Source: Candidatus Gastranaerophilales bacterium
GTDB taxonomy: Bacteria; Cyanobacteriota; Vampirovibrionia; Gastranaerophilales; Gastranaerophilaceae
Length of the DNA stretch: 41,625 bases
Direction: 5' to 3'
NCBI GenBank assembly: GCA_944322975.1
Contig: CALUQS010000098.1
Span: 1-41,625, forward strand
The notes below the pieces were generated by a model. That model saw only the letters and a list, made by a program, of their open reading frames with translations. It had not been told where the DNA came from and searched no databases. A program made the translations under genes and the position numbers. The stretch's first letter is position 1. Every line of letters begins with the position of its first letter. Of this stretch, positions 19,301 through 27,382 are shown piece after piece.

Positions 19301-21379
19301 TAACTGCTGCTGTGTCCTCGGGCCAAAGGTTAACGCCCAGAGATTATCTTCAATATTCGGGCTGGCGGATAACTTTTTATCAGAAAGAATTTTTGAAACA
19401 AATTGTATTTTTTGCGGTGTATCTGCGTTGTTTATTATACCTACGGCTTTTTCCATAAATTTTGTATTATTTGCCAATTTTTCATTAGATAATATTTGTT
19501 GTGCTAAAGCTAATTGCTGTTCTGTCTTTGCAGAGGCAAGCAGCTCTTTAGCATAGTCTTTTGGTGTATATTCAAAAGATATTTTAGAAGGTAATTTTGC
19601 GGGCACACGCGATTCTACAGGTTGAATGATTGCCGGAAGTGTCGTGGATGTTGTATTTCCCTTTTGTTCAACAGAAGATGAATTATCCGCTTTTAGTTTA
19701 GTTTCATCAAGTCCGTTTGCAAGTACAAAGCCGGCCAGAGCGTTTTCATCCGCTGCATTAAAAACAACATCGCCTGTAGAATTTTTTACGATATAATTTT
19801 TGTTATCAGTCTTTAATATAGTCAAATTACCGAGTATACGACCCACCTGACCGCCGGCAATCATCATACCAAAGTTCATTACACCGTTTTGCTTTAATGA
19901 TTCCACAAACGATAAATCACTGGTCATCCTGTCAAACAGCACATCTGCCGTTGTTTCAGTTGCAGTACCCATTGTCTTGCTTACTATATTAGACAACATT
20001 GTCGGGTTTTTGCTTAAAACTTTTTCTACTGCCATGCCTAACGGACTTGATACATACGCCCCAAAGCCGCCATACATTAACCCGTTTTTAAATTTTTCTA
20101 TTATCTCCTCTATTGCTTCCGGTGTAAATTTTGATTTACTTGTAGCTATATTAAGAGTTGTCAGAACAGACGGCATAGCGGCTGATGCTGTTGTCATACT
20201 TAATTTCATCATATTCATTGCAGCTTTTTCGCCGTATTTTACTGCTGCTTTTTGTATTCCTTTTCTGGCAAGGCTTGAACCAGGCAATAACATTGATGCT
20301 GCTATTGTTATACCTATCTCTGTATAAGCTGCCTGTGTTTTTGCGCTTTCTACAAAGTTTTGGGCTGTTTCTTTGTAACCTTTTGTTCCGAATACTTTTT
20401 TACAGGAGGTTTCATACTCTTGCTTGTATTGTGCATAAGTTTTGCTGCCTAAAGCTTCTTTTTCCTGAGTTTCGCATTTGGCTAACAGTTCCTTCATTAT
20501 CTGAGGAAGTTTTTTTGAAATTTCTTCTTTGCCTCCGCAAGAAACTGAAAGTTCTTCCATATATTTTGATAATAGCTCTGAATCATTATTACAAAATTTA
20601 AGCATAATCTCTGCAAACTTTTTATCTGAAGTTACTTCAGGATCTTTTAAGGATGCAGCGGCTGTGGGTACCAATTGTCTTGCTCTTTTATGAGATTCTT
20701 CTATCTGCATTATTTCTGCAACTTCTTTAAATCCTTGTTTTAGAAGTTCTGTTTTTTCATGATATGCTGTTACTCTTGTGAATTCCCCAGAGGTTTGTTG
20801 GAGTTCTTCTATATTTGCGTATGACAATGGCACCCCGTATTTTTTTTCAAACATAAATTCAAAAAAACTAGGATGAGAAAGAGATGATTGCTTTAATTCG
20901 AGTGTGTCTATTTTTTCTTTTGTTAATTTACCTTCAAGCCCAAAGCGGTCTTGCTGTCCTGTAAACAGTTTAAAACCGTTAACAATTTTATCAGGCAGAT
21001 TCAACACGCCTACGGTGTCATTATATGCTCTAATTTCATCCAGACCCAGCTTTGCAGAGTTAAAAAGAAATTCACCTAAAAATTGGTTTAACTGTTTTTG
21101 CTCTTTATATGTATATTCTTTTTGTACATCTCCGGTATTAGAAAAAGACGGAGAATCGTCTATTATCGAAGTATTAAAGATGTTACCGCTGAAAGCTGCG
21201 GCAGATTCTAATGCACTAAAACCACCCAGATCAATTTTTCCAAAGGTTTCAATATTCGCAATAAGTTTAGTAAGCTCATCATTTGTGAGCTTTGAAAGTT
21301 CCTGTCTTTTGGTTTCGGCTTCCTGACCGGTTAATCCCAATGACGATATTATCTTATTTATCAAAATCTGGTCGGACAT
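13391..21379 (-). CDS. Giant 35-residue-repeat alpha-solenoid protein
   Basis: 2662 aa, not matched to a named family. Residues 1-345 are helical. Residues 350-515 are Ala/Gly/Met-rich with several hydrophobic helices, possibly membrane-active. A Ser/Thr/Pro linker follows (about 565-600). Residues 605-2000 hold about 36 repeats of 35 residues, consensus near ILSDEKLYNNENVM then L-I-x-x-A-x-TPEQ, two helices each. Residues 2000-2430 include a degenerate HD-like segment (LAVLLHNTDN, about 2283). A distinct C-terminal domain of about 230 residues ends PIVVLQ. ATG with CAGGGA upstream; no signal peptide. The repeats should form a long solenoid for protein binding. It may be a surface, predatory or host-interaction protein, but that is inference from size and layout. 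Confidence 0.85.
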   Translation of the reverse strand: MSDQILINKIISSLGLTGQEAETKRQELSKLTNDELTKLIANIETFGKIDLGGFSALESAAAFSGNIFNTSIIDDSPSFSNTGDVQKEYTYKEQKQLNQFLGEFLFNSAKLGLDEIRAYNDTVGVLNLPDKIVNGFKLFTGQQDRFGLEGKLTKEKIDTLELKQSSLSHPSFFEFMFEKKYGVPLSYANIEELQQTSGEFTRVTAYHEKTELLKQGFKEVAEIMQIEESHKRARQLVPTAAASLKDPEVTSDKKFAEIMLKFCNNDSELLSKYMEELSVSCGGKEEISKKLPQIMKELLAKCETQEKEALGSKTYAQYKQEYETSCKKVFGTKGYKETAQNFVESAKTQAAYTEIGITIAASMLLPGSSLARKGIQKAAVKYGEKAAMNMMKLSMTTASAAMPSVLTTLNIATSKSKFTPEAIEEIIEKFKNGLMYGGFGAYVSSPLGMAVEKVLSKNPTMLSNIVSKTMGTATETTADVLFDRMTSDLSFVESLKQNGVMNFGMMIAGGQVGRILGNLTILKTDNKNYIVKNSTGDVVFNAADENALAGFVLANGLDETKLKADNSSSVEQKGNTTSTTLPAIIQPVESRVPAKLPSKISFEYTPKDYAKELLASAKTEQQLALAQQILSNEKLANNTKFMEKAVGIINNADTPQKIQFVSKILSDKKLSASPNIEDNLWALTFGPRTQQQLDMGYKILSDESIVNNPSLLYCSVNLIRSAQSDIQTELVKKILADKSLMGNELVSIYADMFIAKVETPQQKDVASKILSDKRLFNNKKLMDKAGDLIENTRTPEHAELLLQILSDKKFVNNEKMMNDAFKLINIDEMTPEKKQILSEILSDEKFMYNMYIMDYACDIVNEIETPQQAQIVSQILHDEKLNRNKTVLENARSLILSAKTPQQMQILSKILSDEKLYNSENLMHKGFRLIKSCSTKEQMQIVSKILSDEKLYNNHHVMQNADDFVYSVKSPQHADIINKILSVKCLYNDRDVDLLLRDLNRYIETPEEMAVLSKFFANEKLYTNKQIVKSAIVVAGRWFNQDQKEILSKILSNEDLYNENLLMNLEEILDSIQTPEQKQILSDILSDEKLYKNQNILNNAGSLTESANTPEKAQIVTRLLADEKLLNNENVVKYAGDLLKSADTPEKLQIMTGLLADEKLLNNENVVKYAGDLLKSADTPEKLQIMTELLADEKLLNNENAMKYAGNLLNCADTPEKLQIMTELLADEKLLNNQNAMKYAGNLLWNSDTPEQLQIVSKLLADEKLLNNENIMRGASRLINNAKTPEQIEILSQIFAEEKLYNNENLLYYADDLIKNTKTPEQIQFLSKIFSDERLYSSRNILNEVEKILKADSTAESTQAKMACCDKIISNETVISNEKILQASLGVIGAAKTPEQIKLADKILSDSRILSNDNVLIAAKSILETAKTPEQIKLADKMLSNESILTDKEALKTVKSIMENTNNPERFLKLLDKIFSNGCTYTNMADILKQAQYLSVKKNISEPLAKFADEILSNEQILNNEKALEEAMKAINFNIRTPEQLEFAKKVFSDERIFANANDRVLERSTSAISYINSPEHLELAQKMFSDERIFANKNFTDQFYQLFSFNDSGEEIHARIDILDKILSEKRILENESIADKLADIIRFTKDSNEVKAKTDIIDKLFSDERFLNNKDVMNNAGEIILFVRSAKDFEDKMNIAEKLLSDKNFAGNQNAMDMLGAILKKAKKIDNIDVKLDLINKIFSDEKLSNNKQCIDALKEMLPFVENPQHAILAEKILSDEKWYTNRVVLSYSAFLFEDLTSLEQLNAKIIIIDKASEITKKPLGEQDFDWDFVMNNLLHSTDTVEQAKVRAAMLDKIELFAKFMKGTGLSSDELLAYLCSHPQNINEVNAKIYLAEKLGANEKIMNNKNIMENEDKFGNEGIKKNPANLLFTTNSLKNAQAKAAVLDKLFSDERLYNNENIINNFTQIIKTVNTSEDAKTKLAFIDKFLSDESLYDNENIKNNSAALLCLNSEANMQKMTEIFRNNSRLKFEPDDALMLNDVLSFSEFNSIQEMSPQQKREFLSVILKNNSNLFGRGLSYVVKVLPYSESGYIKTIQQLSQSMNINLKPISSDDLKLFDKNLQSLNQTLKNTDLGNLEQINLQISQKDFISQVNSLTASLTREEKQKVFDYFGFDIKNGVLTGYPNTAGKDMSLCNISDNNTINVINSLKPVVDNYTDNNFITIKDYPQLNRNLKDISKLMPEIFRQIDGSTVPVDTIKTLQKVVQSPEFETLSDSDKKILTLAVLLHNTDNTSASKAGSAFDGFFIGKKFGLSDNDAVKLYRIIENSDIITRFMNTTKKETAVTSNFILNISSVDRSDKFDLMAFNLKEGNTFKLARMLYSKKDIEGLTRHLDKLLETRIQQIKSSDFVLPQTPADVIMKNAQTQNINGYSVKVAKASDIDNFYAFIHTPESAFVSGKSSREMKFANFEAFKTLEDDKVICTSYVGNGQYGAANDVGFVFEVSPQHQYVAFGYDIGSMSKNIPDMIMEYYKDKGYESYHGGLKYEERTMVSDNIKKILNISDDEYIKRLDYIKEKAQGQTLTLDLIQQIDPDFADAYQQFLSRHNAYRETYNTALLRDDHWNEVLVSNPTITAIYTKGDVSSIPKEYLKKAQEENLPIVVLQ
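17577..18101 (-). repeat. Five near-identical 105-bp tandem units in the giant gene
   Basis: Units start at 17577, 17682, 17787, 17892 and 17997, exactly 105 bases apart, each encoding one 35-residue repeat (LLADEKLLNNENxxKYAG...). The middle units differ at only a few bases, unlike the diverged repeats either side, so they were probably copied recently. Confidence 0.9.
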
Positions 21380-21472
21380 GATTTTCCCTGTAAATAATTT
21401 TTACTTCACAGATAATATATCGGCATTTTGTTAGGAAAACTTTAATTTTTTAGCTGTATTTGTTAAGTTTTG

Positions 21473-22726
21473 TTAACAATCCTTTGCTTCAAGATAAGAC
21501 TTCATTTTATCGTAATCGAATTCGTTTTCCCATTTTGCAATAAAAATTGTGGCAATACAGTTGCCTACAAGGTTAACTGTCGTCCTTCCCATATCAAGAA
21601 TCTGGTCTATACCAAGCAGTATTGCAACGCCGATTAAAGGGTAATTCAAGCTTGACAATGTGCCGGCCAGCACAACAAGCGCAGCTCTGGGGACACCGGC
21701 AACACCTTTGCTTGTGAACATTAGCGCAAACATTATTATCAATTGATGCTGCAAAGAAAGGTCGATTCCGACAAGCTGAGTGGCAAACAATACAGCCATT
21801 GAAAGGTATAATGTGCTGCCGTCAAGGTTAAAGGTATAGCCTGTCGGCATAACAAATCCTACAATATTTTTGGGAACCCCGAAACGTTCCATCTGTTCCA
21901 TTGCCTTTGGTAATGCAGCCTCTGAACTTGCCGTTGAAAAAGCAAGCAAAGCCGGATCTTTTAAAACCTTTATAAGGCCTTTTATCGGGATTTTTACTAT
22001 TTTACAAACAAAAATTATTATAAAAATTAAAAAGACTATAAGAGCAAAGTACAATGAGAAAACAATTTTTACATAGTTTTTTAATATTCCTATACCGCTG
22101 CTGCCGATTGTACTTGCTATAGCGGAAAATACACCGACGGGAGCAAACCACATGACGTATTCCGTAAACTTAAACATTATTTCTGACAATGAATTTAACA
22201 AATCCATCATTGGCTTGGCTTTTTGCCCGACCGCACAAATTGCCAGCGCAAAAAACAGGCTGAATACTACTATCTGCAGCAAATTACCCTCGGCCATTGA
22301 TTTTACAACACTTGATGGAAAAATATCTATTATCAGTTCTCTCAAAGAGGAATGAGAAGTGTGCCCCATCGCTGTAACAGCATCCATATAAGACGATGAG
22401 ACATTTGTTGCAGAAATATCTACACCCGCCCCTGGCTGGGTAAAATGCCCTACCCCAAGACCAATAATAAGCGCTGCAATTGTTACAACTTCAAAGTAGA
22501 CAATCGTTTTTATACCGATTTTGCCAAGACTTTTGATGTCACCATGACCGGCTATACCAATAACCAGAGTAGCAAATAACAACGGCGCTATTATCATTTT
22601 GACCATATTTAAAAACATCATGGCCAACGGTGATAATTTTACGGCAAAAGCCGGAAACAGTATTCCGACGATTATACCCAGAATAAGGGATATTATTATG
22701 TATCTAGTAAGTTTTATATTTTGCAA
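21473..22726 (-). CDS. gltP: Glutamate/dicarboxylate:cation symporter (DAACS family)
   Basis: An inner-membrane secondary transporter that takes up glutamate, aspartate or C4-dicarboxylates with H+ or Na+. Family motifs are present: the Ser-rich re-entrant loop FSTASSEAALP, then MPTGYTFNLDGSTLY in TM7 and SKGVAGVPRAA in the second hairpin. There are about eight hydrophobic helices, and 417 aa is typical. The start is TTG, with AAAAGGGA eight bases upstream. The neighbours motB/motA are on the same strand but 70 bases away. Substrate preference is not certain. Confidence 0.9.
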   Translation of the reverse strand: MQNIKLTRYIIISLILGIIVGILFPAFAVKLSPLAMMFLNMVKMIIAPLLFATLVIGIAGHGDIKSLGKIGIKTIVYFEVVTIAALIIGLGVGHFTQPGAGVDISATNVSSSYMDAVTAMGHTSHSSLRELIIDIFPSSVVKSMAEGNLLQIVVFSLFFALAICAVGQKAKPMMDLLNSLSEIMFKFTEYVMWFAPVGVFSAIASTIGSSGIGILKNYVKIVFSLYFALIVFLIFIIIFVCKIVKIPIKGLIKVLKDPALLAFSTASSEAALPKAMEQMERFGVPKNIVGFVMPTGYTFNLDGSTLYLSMAVLFATQLVGIDLSLQHQLIIMFALMFTSKGVAGVPRAALVVLAGTLSSLNYPLIGVAILLGIDQILDMGRTTVNLVGNCIATIFIAKWENEFDYDKMKSYLEAKDC

Positions 22727-22795
22727 AAAGTAATCCCTTTTTTATGTTACCAGACCAGAAACAATTATAAGACAAACAAAATATTTTTTTATAAA

Positions 22796-23770
22796 TTAAT
22801 CAGGTGTTGATAATTCTTCCAGTCTCTTTGATTCTTCAAGGAAGGAGGTGCCGGTGTCCTCCAGCAAATTATTGTTACGGACATCCTCGCCGAGAGATTC
22901 AAGTTCCTGATTTTCTATTTCTTTTATTATTCTTATTTGTTCATTACGTCTTCTTTGCTGTTCCACCTTATCCATTTTCAGGTAAGAATTCTGGAAGTGA
23001 TCGAGATTCTTAAACTGATTTCTTTGAACAACGATTTCCACTCTTCTGTTTTTAGCGAGTGTAGCAGCCTCCGAACCTTTTTCAGCGGGTCTTGTATCAG
23101 CATACCCGATAGCCGCCATCAAATTTGGCATAATTTTAAATCTGTCGATTAAAAATCTGACAATTGATGATGCTCTTGCAGTAGACAATTCCCAGTTAGA
23201 CGGATATCTTCCGCCGGAGATTGGCATGCTGTCGGTATGCCCTTCTACTTTAATTATGTGCATTGCAAATTTTTCAACAATAAGTTTGCCTACTTTTTCA
23301 AGAATCTCTTTTGCCTGCGGAGTTAATTCGGCAGACCCTGAACCGAAAAGCAAATCTTTATCTGATATAACAATAACCAGTCCTCTTTCATCAATTTTGG
23401 CATTAATTCCGTTTAACTCTCCGGCTTTTGTCATGTTATCTATCTCTTTTTTAATCTGTTCATATGATTCCTGTTCATATTTCTGGCTTATAAATTCCAT
23501 CATTAAGGAATCAATAACTGAATCAGCTGCAGAATTTGCCTCAAGAACATTTTGCCCGGATGACATAACCCCGCTTCCGCCATCAAGTATTGATTGAACA
23601 GAGAAGGCTTTTCTTAATGATTCTTCTACTTTTTTAAATTCATTTACATTTATCTGAGAAAGCGCATACAAAACAACAAACGTAGCAAAAAGCAGCGTCA
23701 TAAAGTCAGCATAAGACACGAGCCAACGCTCTAAATTTTCATGTTCTTCCGCTTTCTTTTTTCTTGCCAT
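22796..23770 (-). CDS. motB: Flagellar motor stator protein MotB
   Basis: The peptidoglycan-anchored half of the ion-driven stator. It has a short basic N-terminus, then one membrane helix SYADFMTLLFATFVVLYA carrying the ion-binding Asp22, then a plug/linker. The OmpA-like peptidoglycan domain contains VEGHTDSMPI and NWELSTARASSIVRFL. The C-terminal tail is long and charged, ending SRLEELSTPD-like. The start lies 4 bases after the motA stop, and its ribosome site is inside motA. 324 aa is within the usual range. The coupling ion cannot be told with confidence. Confidence 0.95.
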   Translation of the reverse strand: MARKKKAEEHENLERWLVSYADFMTLLFATFVVLYALSQINVNEFKKVEESLRKAFSVQSILDGGSGVMSSGQNVLEANSAADSVIDSLMMEFISQKYEQESYEQIKKEIDNMTKAGELNGINAKIDERGLVIVISDKDLLFGSGSAELTPQAKEILEKVGKLIVEKFAMHIIKVEGHTDSMPISGGRYPSNWELSTARASSIVRFLIDRFKIMPNLMAAIGYADTRPAEKGSEAATLAKNRRVEIVVQRNQFKNLDHFQNSYLKMDKVEQQRRRNEQIRIIKEIENQELESLGEDVRNNNLLEDTGTSFLEESKRLEELSTPD

Positions 23771-23774
23771 TGTT

Positions 23775-24539
23775 TTATTCTTCCAATCTCATGTGACTGT
23801 CGAGTATGTATGCCTGCAGTTTTCTTTCAATTAATGCAGGAGACTCGCCTGCCTGTATAGAAAGAATACCTTCTATAATCATTTCCTTTTTCAAAAATAC
23901 TTTTTTAAATTTTGTTTTTAATTTAGTAGAAAATGGAATAAGTATAAGGTTTGCACCGCCGACACCGTATACTGTAGCAACAAAGGCAACAGCAATACCG
24001 GCACCGAGTTTTGAAGGATCAGAAAGGTTTTGCATTACCTGAATCAAGCCTAATACAGCCCCTATGATACCTATTGTAGGAGAAAAACCTCCGGCTGATT
24101 CCCAGACTTTTGCGCCGCTTGCAACTTTATCTTCCAGTAACGACACCTGTGTTTCCATCATTTGCCTTACTAAAGCAGGATCCGTACCGTCAGCAACAGC
24201 TTCCAAACCTAATACCATTAAGCTGTCCGAGGCATTTCTTGCCTCTTTTTCAAGCGATATAGCACCTTCTCTTCTTGCTTTTGTTGCAAATTTTATTATT
24301 TCAGCTATTAAATCATCAAAATTAACCTTTTCCCCAAAGAAAACGTCTTTTAACAGAACAAAAGCTGTTTTTAAATCTTCTACGGAAAAGCTTAAAATAA
24401 CAGCACCGGCTGTACCGCCAAATACAATAAATGCCGCTGTAATCTGCAGTAATTGACCTACATTACCACCTTCAAGCGCCTGTCCTATTAAAATACATAC
24501 TATCCCGAAAAATACGCCAATTAGCGATGTAAAATCCAT
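23775..24539 (-). CDS. motA: Flagellar motor stator protein MotA
   Basis: A four-helix membrane protein that couples ion flow to torque on FliG. 254 aa, with hydrophobic N-terminal helices, a cytoplasmic loop containing KARREGAISLEKEA, and the family block GGFSPTIGIIGAVLGLIQVM. These conserved prolines and glycines mark the MotA/ExbB superfamily and the MotA branch. ATG with GGAG upstream. It forms a two-gene unit with motB (4-base gap). Confidence 0.95.
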   Translation of the reverse strand: MDFTSLIGVFFGIVCILIGQALEGGNVGQLLQITAAFIVFGGTAGAVILSFSVEDLKTAFVLLKDVFFGEKVNFDDLIAEIIKFATKARREGAISLEKEARNASDSLMVLGLEAVADGTDPALVRQMMETQVSLLEDKVASGAKVWESAGGFSPTIGIIGAVLGLIQVMQNLSDPSKLGAGIAVAFVATVYGVGGANLILIPFSTKLKTKFKKVFLKKEMIIEGILSIQAGESPALIERKLQAYILDSHMRLEE

Positions 24540-24616
24540 ACTAATCTAATCTCCAAATTCATATTATTTATTATAATTAAATAATAATCTTTGGATTTTG
24601 AAATCGTTTATTTATA

Positions 24617-25300
24617 CTAGGCTTGTGACAGTTTGTTTTTTGCAGAAATTGTAACCGGCGGAGCCTGCAGATACAGGGGTTTTAGCTTTGACCACAAAAA
24701 AGCGTTTTCATCAGCATTACAAACTTTTTGACGGACAAGACAGTTGAGATATTTGCCTAAATCCGCATTTTTTTCCGTATAAATTACAGAATCAAAACCT
24801 TTAGTTTTTAAAATGTCATGACAAACTTTGTCAGTTATTATTCCAGCATTTTCAAAATTCAGGTTTAACAATTCATCAACCGTTATTAATTTTGGCGGCT
24901 GCAATTCTTTTGAATTTTCATAAGCAGCAAAATAACACTGTTGTTTTCTTGCGTCTAAAGCAACTATTGTTTTAGTATTTACATCATTTATTTTTGAAAG
25001 TATTTCTAATGAACTTATCCCGACAAGAGGGATATTAAGCTGCTGCGCCATTACTCTTGCTACAGTTACACATGCTCTTATTCCGGTAAAGCTGCCGGGG
25101 CCGATGTTTGTACCTATAACATCAATGTCTTGCATTTTTAATTTGTTGTTTTTAAGGATTGCAACTATTGCCGGAATTAAAAAAGCAGAGTGGTATTTTT
25201 CGTTATGATTTTCAATAATTTCATCAGCCAAAAACTTACCGTCTTGAGTTAATGTAACATAGGTTTTATCTAAACTTGTATCAAAAGTGAGAATTTTCAC
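24617..25300 (-). CDS. tsaB: tRNA threonylcarbamoyladenosine synthesis protein TsaB
   Basis: A partner of TsaD and TsaE in making t6A37 on ANN-decoding tRNAs. The ASKHA-fold start MKILTFDTSLDKTYVTL and the family signature NIGPGSFTGIRACVTVARVMA followed by GISSLEIL are clear. 227 aa is typical. The GTG start overlaps the tsaE stop as GTGA, so translation is coupled. tsaD is not in this window. Confidence 0.93.
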   Translation of the reverse strand: MKILTFDTSLDKTYVTLTQDGKFLADEIIENHNEKYHSAFLIPAIVAILKNNKLKMQDIDVIGTNIGPGSFTGIRACVTVARVMAQQLNIPLVGISSLEILSKINDVNTKTIVALDARKQQCYFAAYENSKELQPPKLITVDELLNLNFENAGIITDKVCHDILKTKGFDSVIYTEKNADLGKYLNCLVRQKVCNADENAFLWSKLKPLYLQAPPVTISAKNKLSQA

Positions 25301-25770
25301 TGTTCTAACCCTTCCAAAGCTTTTATATATTTATCACCGAGCGCAAAAAAATCAAATTTTCTTTTATTTTCGTCAATATATTCAATTTTTATCTCAATTC
25401 GGTCAAAAGGCAGTTCACAATCTGAAAATTCTGCCCACTCAACCATTGTAAGAACACCCGGTTTTGAGTATTCGGTTAATTCATCAACAATTGTTTTAAC
25501 GCCTTCATTTTCAAGTCTGTACAAATCAAAGTGATACACGGGCAAATCGCCTGACAAATATTCGTTTATAATAACAAAACTCGGGCTTGTGACTTTTTCT
25601 TTAACGTTAAGATGCTTGGCAACAAGTTTTGTAAAAGCTGTTTTACCTGCGCCTATATCCCCGTACAGGCAAACAAATGCACCATTATTTCTAATCGCAT
25701 TTGAAAATTTCATTGCAAGAATATCAGTTTCATCTAAATTCTTTACGGTGGTTGAAAAAATCTTATTCAT
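25297..25770 (-). CDS. tsaE: tRNA threonylcarbamoyladenosine synthesis ATPase TsaE
   Basis: The small P-loop ATPase of the t6A complex. Walker A GDIGAGKTAFTKLVA, the switch SPSFVIINEY, and YHFDLYRLE followed by MVEWAEF are all characteristic. About 157 aa, normal. I use the ATG at 25770 and not a TTG two codons upstream; neither has a strong ribosome site. First gene of the tsaE-tsaB pair. Confidence 0.93.
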   Translation of the reverse strand: MNKIFSTTVKNLDETDILAMKFSNAIRNNGAFVCLYGDIGAGKTAFTKLVAKHLNVKEKVTSPSFVIINEYLSGDLPVYHFDLYRLENEGVKTIVDELTEYSKPGVLTMVEWAEFSDCELPFDRIEIKIEYIDENKRKFDFFALGDKYIKALEGLEQ

Positions 25771-25827
25771 AATCAAAGAATAACATAAAAATGTGGAAAG
25801 TTTTTTAAAGATTCTTATATATAAATT

Positions 25828-26349
25828 ATGAAAAAATTTTGGGTAATATGTTTTATACTGTTTTTATTTATTCAGCCGCTGCCGTCATTTTCAGAGGGCA
25901 TGGTCTTAAAAGGCGGGGTTACGCTCAGTAATCAGGTGCCTAAAGGATTTTTCGGGACATGGAAAATAAAGTCCGTTATGACATACAGTAACAATAAAAA
26001 AATATTTAATGAAGAGACAATTGACTATTGGAACTTATCTAAAAGCGGTGACGTCATTACATTATCAAACCCTGTATCAGGGGCGGAGGCCTCCGTCACT
26101 GTTGAGGAGGTTCAGGGTAATCAGATAAAGTTCCGGCATATTACAGAGTCAAAAAACGCAAAAATGACAGAAACACCAACTTTAACATTAAGTGGTGAAA
26201 ATTTTCATGGAACTGATAAAATAGTTATAGACAAATTTAAAAACGGGGAAAAAATCAGCACTGATATAGTAATATACAGTATCAGCGCACAAAAAATCAC
26301 AGGCAGTGATATTGTAGACCTGTTTTATTCAAAAGCAAACGGTTATTAA
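25828..26349 (+). CDS. Secreted hypothetical protein
   Basis: 173 aa. The N-terminus is a clear Sec signal, MKKFWVICFILFLFIQ then PLPSFSEG, with probable cleavage after SFS or SEG. The mature part is rich in beta-type segments (GFFGTWKIKSVMTYSNNKK, DYWNLSKSGDVITLSNPVSG) and looks like a small beta-barrel or lipocalin-like envelope protein. No family is recognised. It is followed 22 bases later by trxB on the same strand, but no functional link is evident. Confidence 0.75.
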   Translation: MKKFWVICFILFLFIQPLPSFSEGMVLKGGVTLSNQVPKGFFGTWKIKSVMTYSNNKKIFNEETIDYWNLSKSGDVITLSNPVSGAEASVTVEEVQGNQIKFRHITESKNAKMTETPTLTLSGENFHGTDKIVIDKFKNGEKISTDIVIYSISAQKITGSDIVDLFYSKANGY

Positions 26350-26371
26350 TTTTAGTTGAGAGAGAAACAAA

Positions 26372-27325
26372 ATGAGTGAAAAAAATGTTTTACAATACGA
26401 TGTTGTTATCTTAGGCGGAGGTCCTGCCGGACTTTCTGCAGCAATTTACGCTGCAAGGGGACAGGCAAAAACTGCTGTCATCGATATATCAATGTTTGGC
26501 GGACAGCCTTCAAATTATCTTGAACTTGAAAATTATCCCGCACTCGGAAAAATCGGCGGATATGACATGATGGAAAAGTTTGAAGAGCATGCCGATATGT
26601 TTAATATTGACAAATATCCTATGCAGGAGATTGAAAAAGTCGACCTGATAGCTGATACAAAGATTATTGAAACAAAAGACTCGATATTTGAGACAAAAAC
26701 AGTAATCATAGCAACAGGCGCACAGGCCAGAAAATTGGGTATTAAAGGAGAAAAGGAGTTTGCCGGACGAGGTGTAAGCTATTGTGCGGTTTGTGACGGA
26801 GCTTTTTATAAAGATAAAACAGTGGCAGTTGTAGGCGGCGGCAATGCTGCTGTTGAAGAAGGAGCTTATCTTACAAAATTTGCAAACAAAGTATACATAA
26901 TCCATCGCAGAGACTCGCTAAGAGCCGACAAAATTGTTCAACAGCGTGCTTTTAACAATGATAAAGTGGAGTTTGTATTTGATACAATTCCTGTTGAAAT
27001 TAAAGGCAGCAATAATGTTGAAGAACTTGTTGTAAAAAACGTAAAAACAAATGAGCAAACAGAACTTAAAGTTGACGGCGTTTTCCCATATATTGGATTT
27101 ACTCCAAATGTTGATTATATAAATGCACAGCTAAACCAAGATGATGCAGGATTTATTATTACCGATGAATATATGCAAACATCTGTCAAAGGTGTTTATG
27201 CTGTCGGAGATGTAAGAAATACCCCGCTCAGGCAGGTTATCACAGCAGCCTCAGACGGCGCAATAGCAGGTTGCTTTGCAACAAGATATTTAGATGAAAT
27301 CAAAGAAAAGACTTTATCAGTTTAG
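26372..27325 (+). CDS. trxB: Thioredoxin reductase
   Basis: A flavoprotein that passes electrons from NADPH to thioredoxin. FAD motif GGGPAGLSAAIYAARG (residues 15-30), redox-active pair CAVC at 138-141 in YCAVCDGAFY, NADPH motif VVGGGNAAVEEG, and a C-terminal FAD contact VYAVGDVR. 317 aa is standard for the low-molecular-weight type. A GAGAGA ribosome site precedes the ATG. It probably supports the Bcp peroxiredoxin encoded 3 kb away. Confidence 0.95.
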   Translation: MSEKNVLQYDVVILGGGPAGLSAAIYAARGQAKTAVIDISMFGGQPSNYLELENYPALGKIGGYDMMEKFEEHADMFNIDKYPMQEIEKVDLIADTKIIETKDSIFETKTVIIATGAQARKLGIKGEKEFAGRGVSYCAVCDGAFYKDKTVAVVGGGNAAVEEGAYLTKFANKVYIIHRRDSLRADKIVQQRAFNNDKVEFVFDTIPVEIKGSNNVEELVVKNVKTNEQTELKVDGVFPYIGFTPNVDYINAQLNQDDAGFIITDEYMQTSVKGVYAVGDVRNTPLRQVITAASDGAIAGCFATRYLDEIKEKTLSV

Positions 27326-27339
27326 TCAAAATTAATATT

Positions 27340-27373
27340 AAAAAAGCCTCTTTTTATAAACAGAGGCTTTTTT
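27340..27373. terminator. Bidirectional intrinsic terminator between trxB and the PEPCK-like gene
   Basis: AAAAAGCCTC pairs with GAGGCTTTTT around a 12-base loop, with U-tracts for both directions. It lies between two convergent genes. Confidence 0.9.
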
Positions 27374-27382
27374 ATGTTTTTA

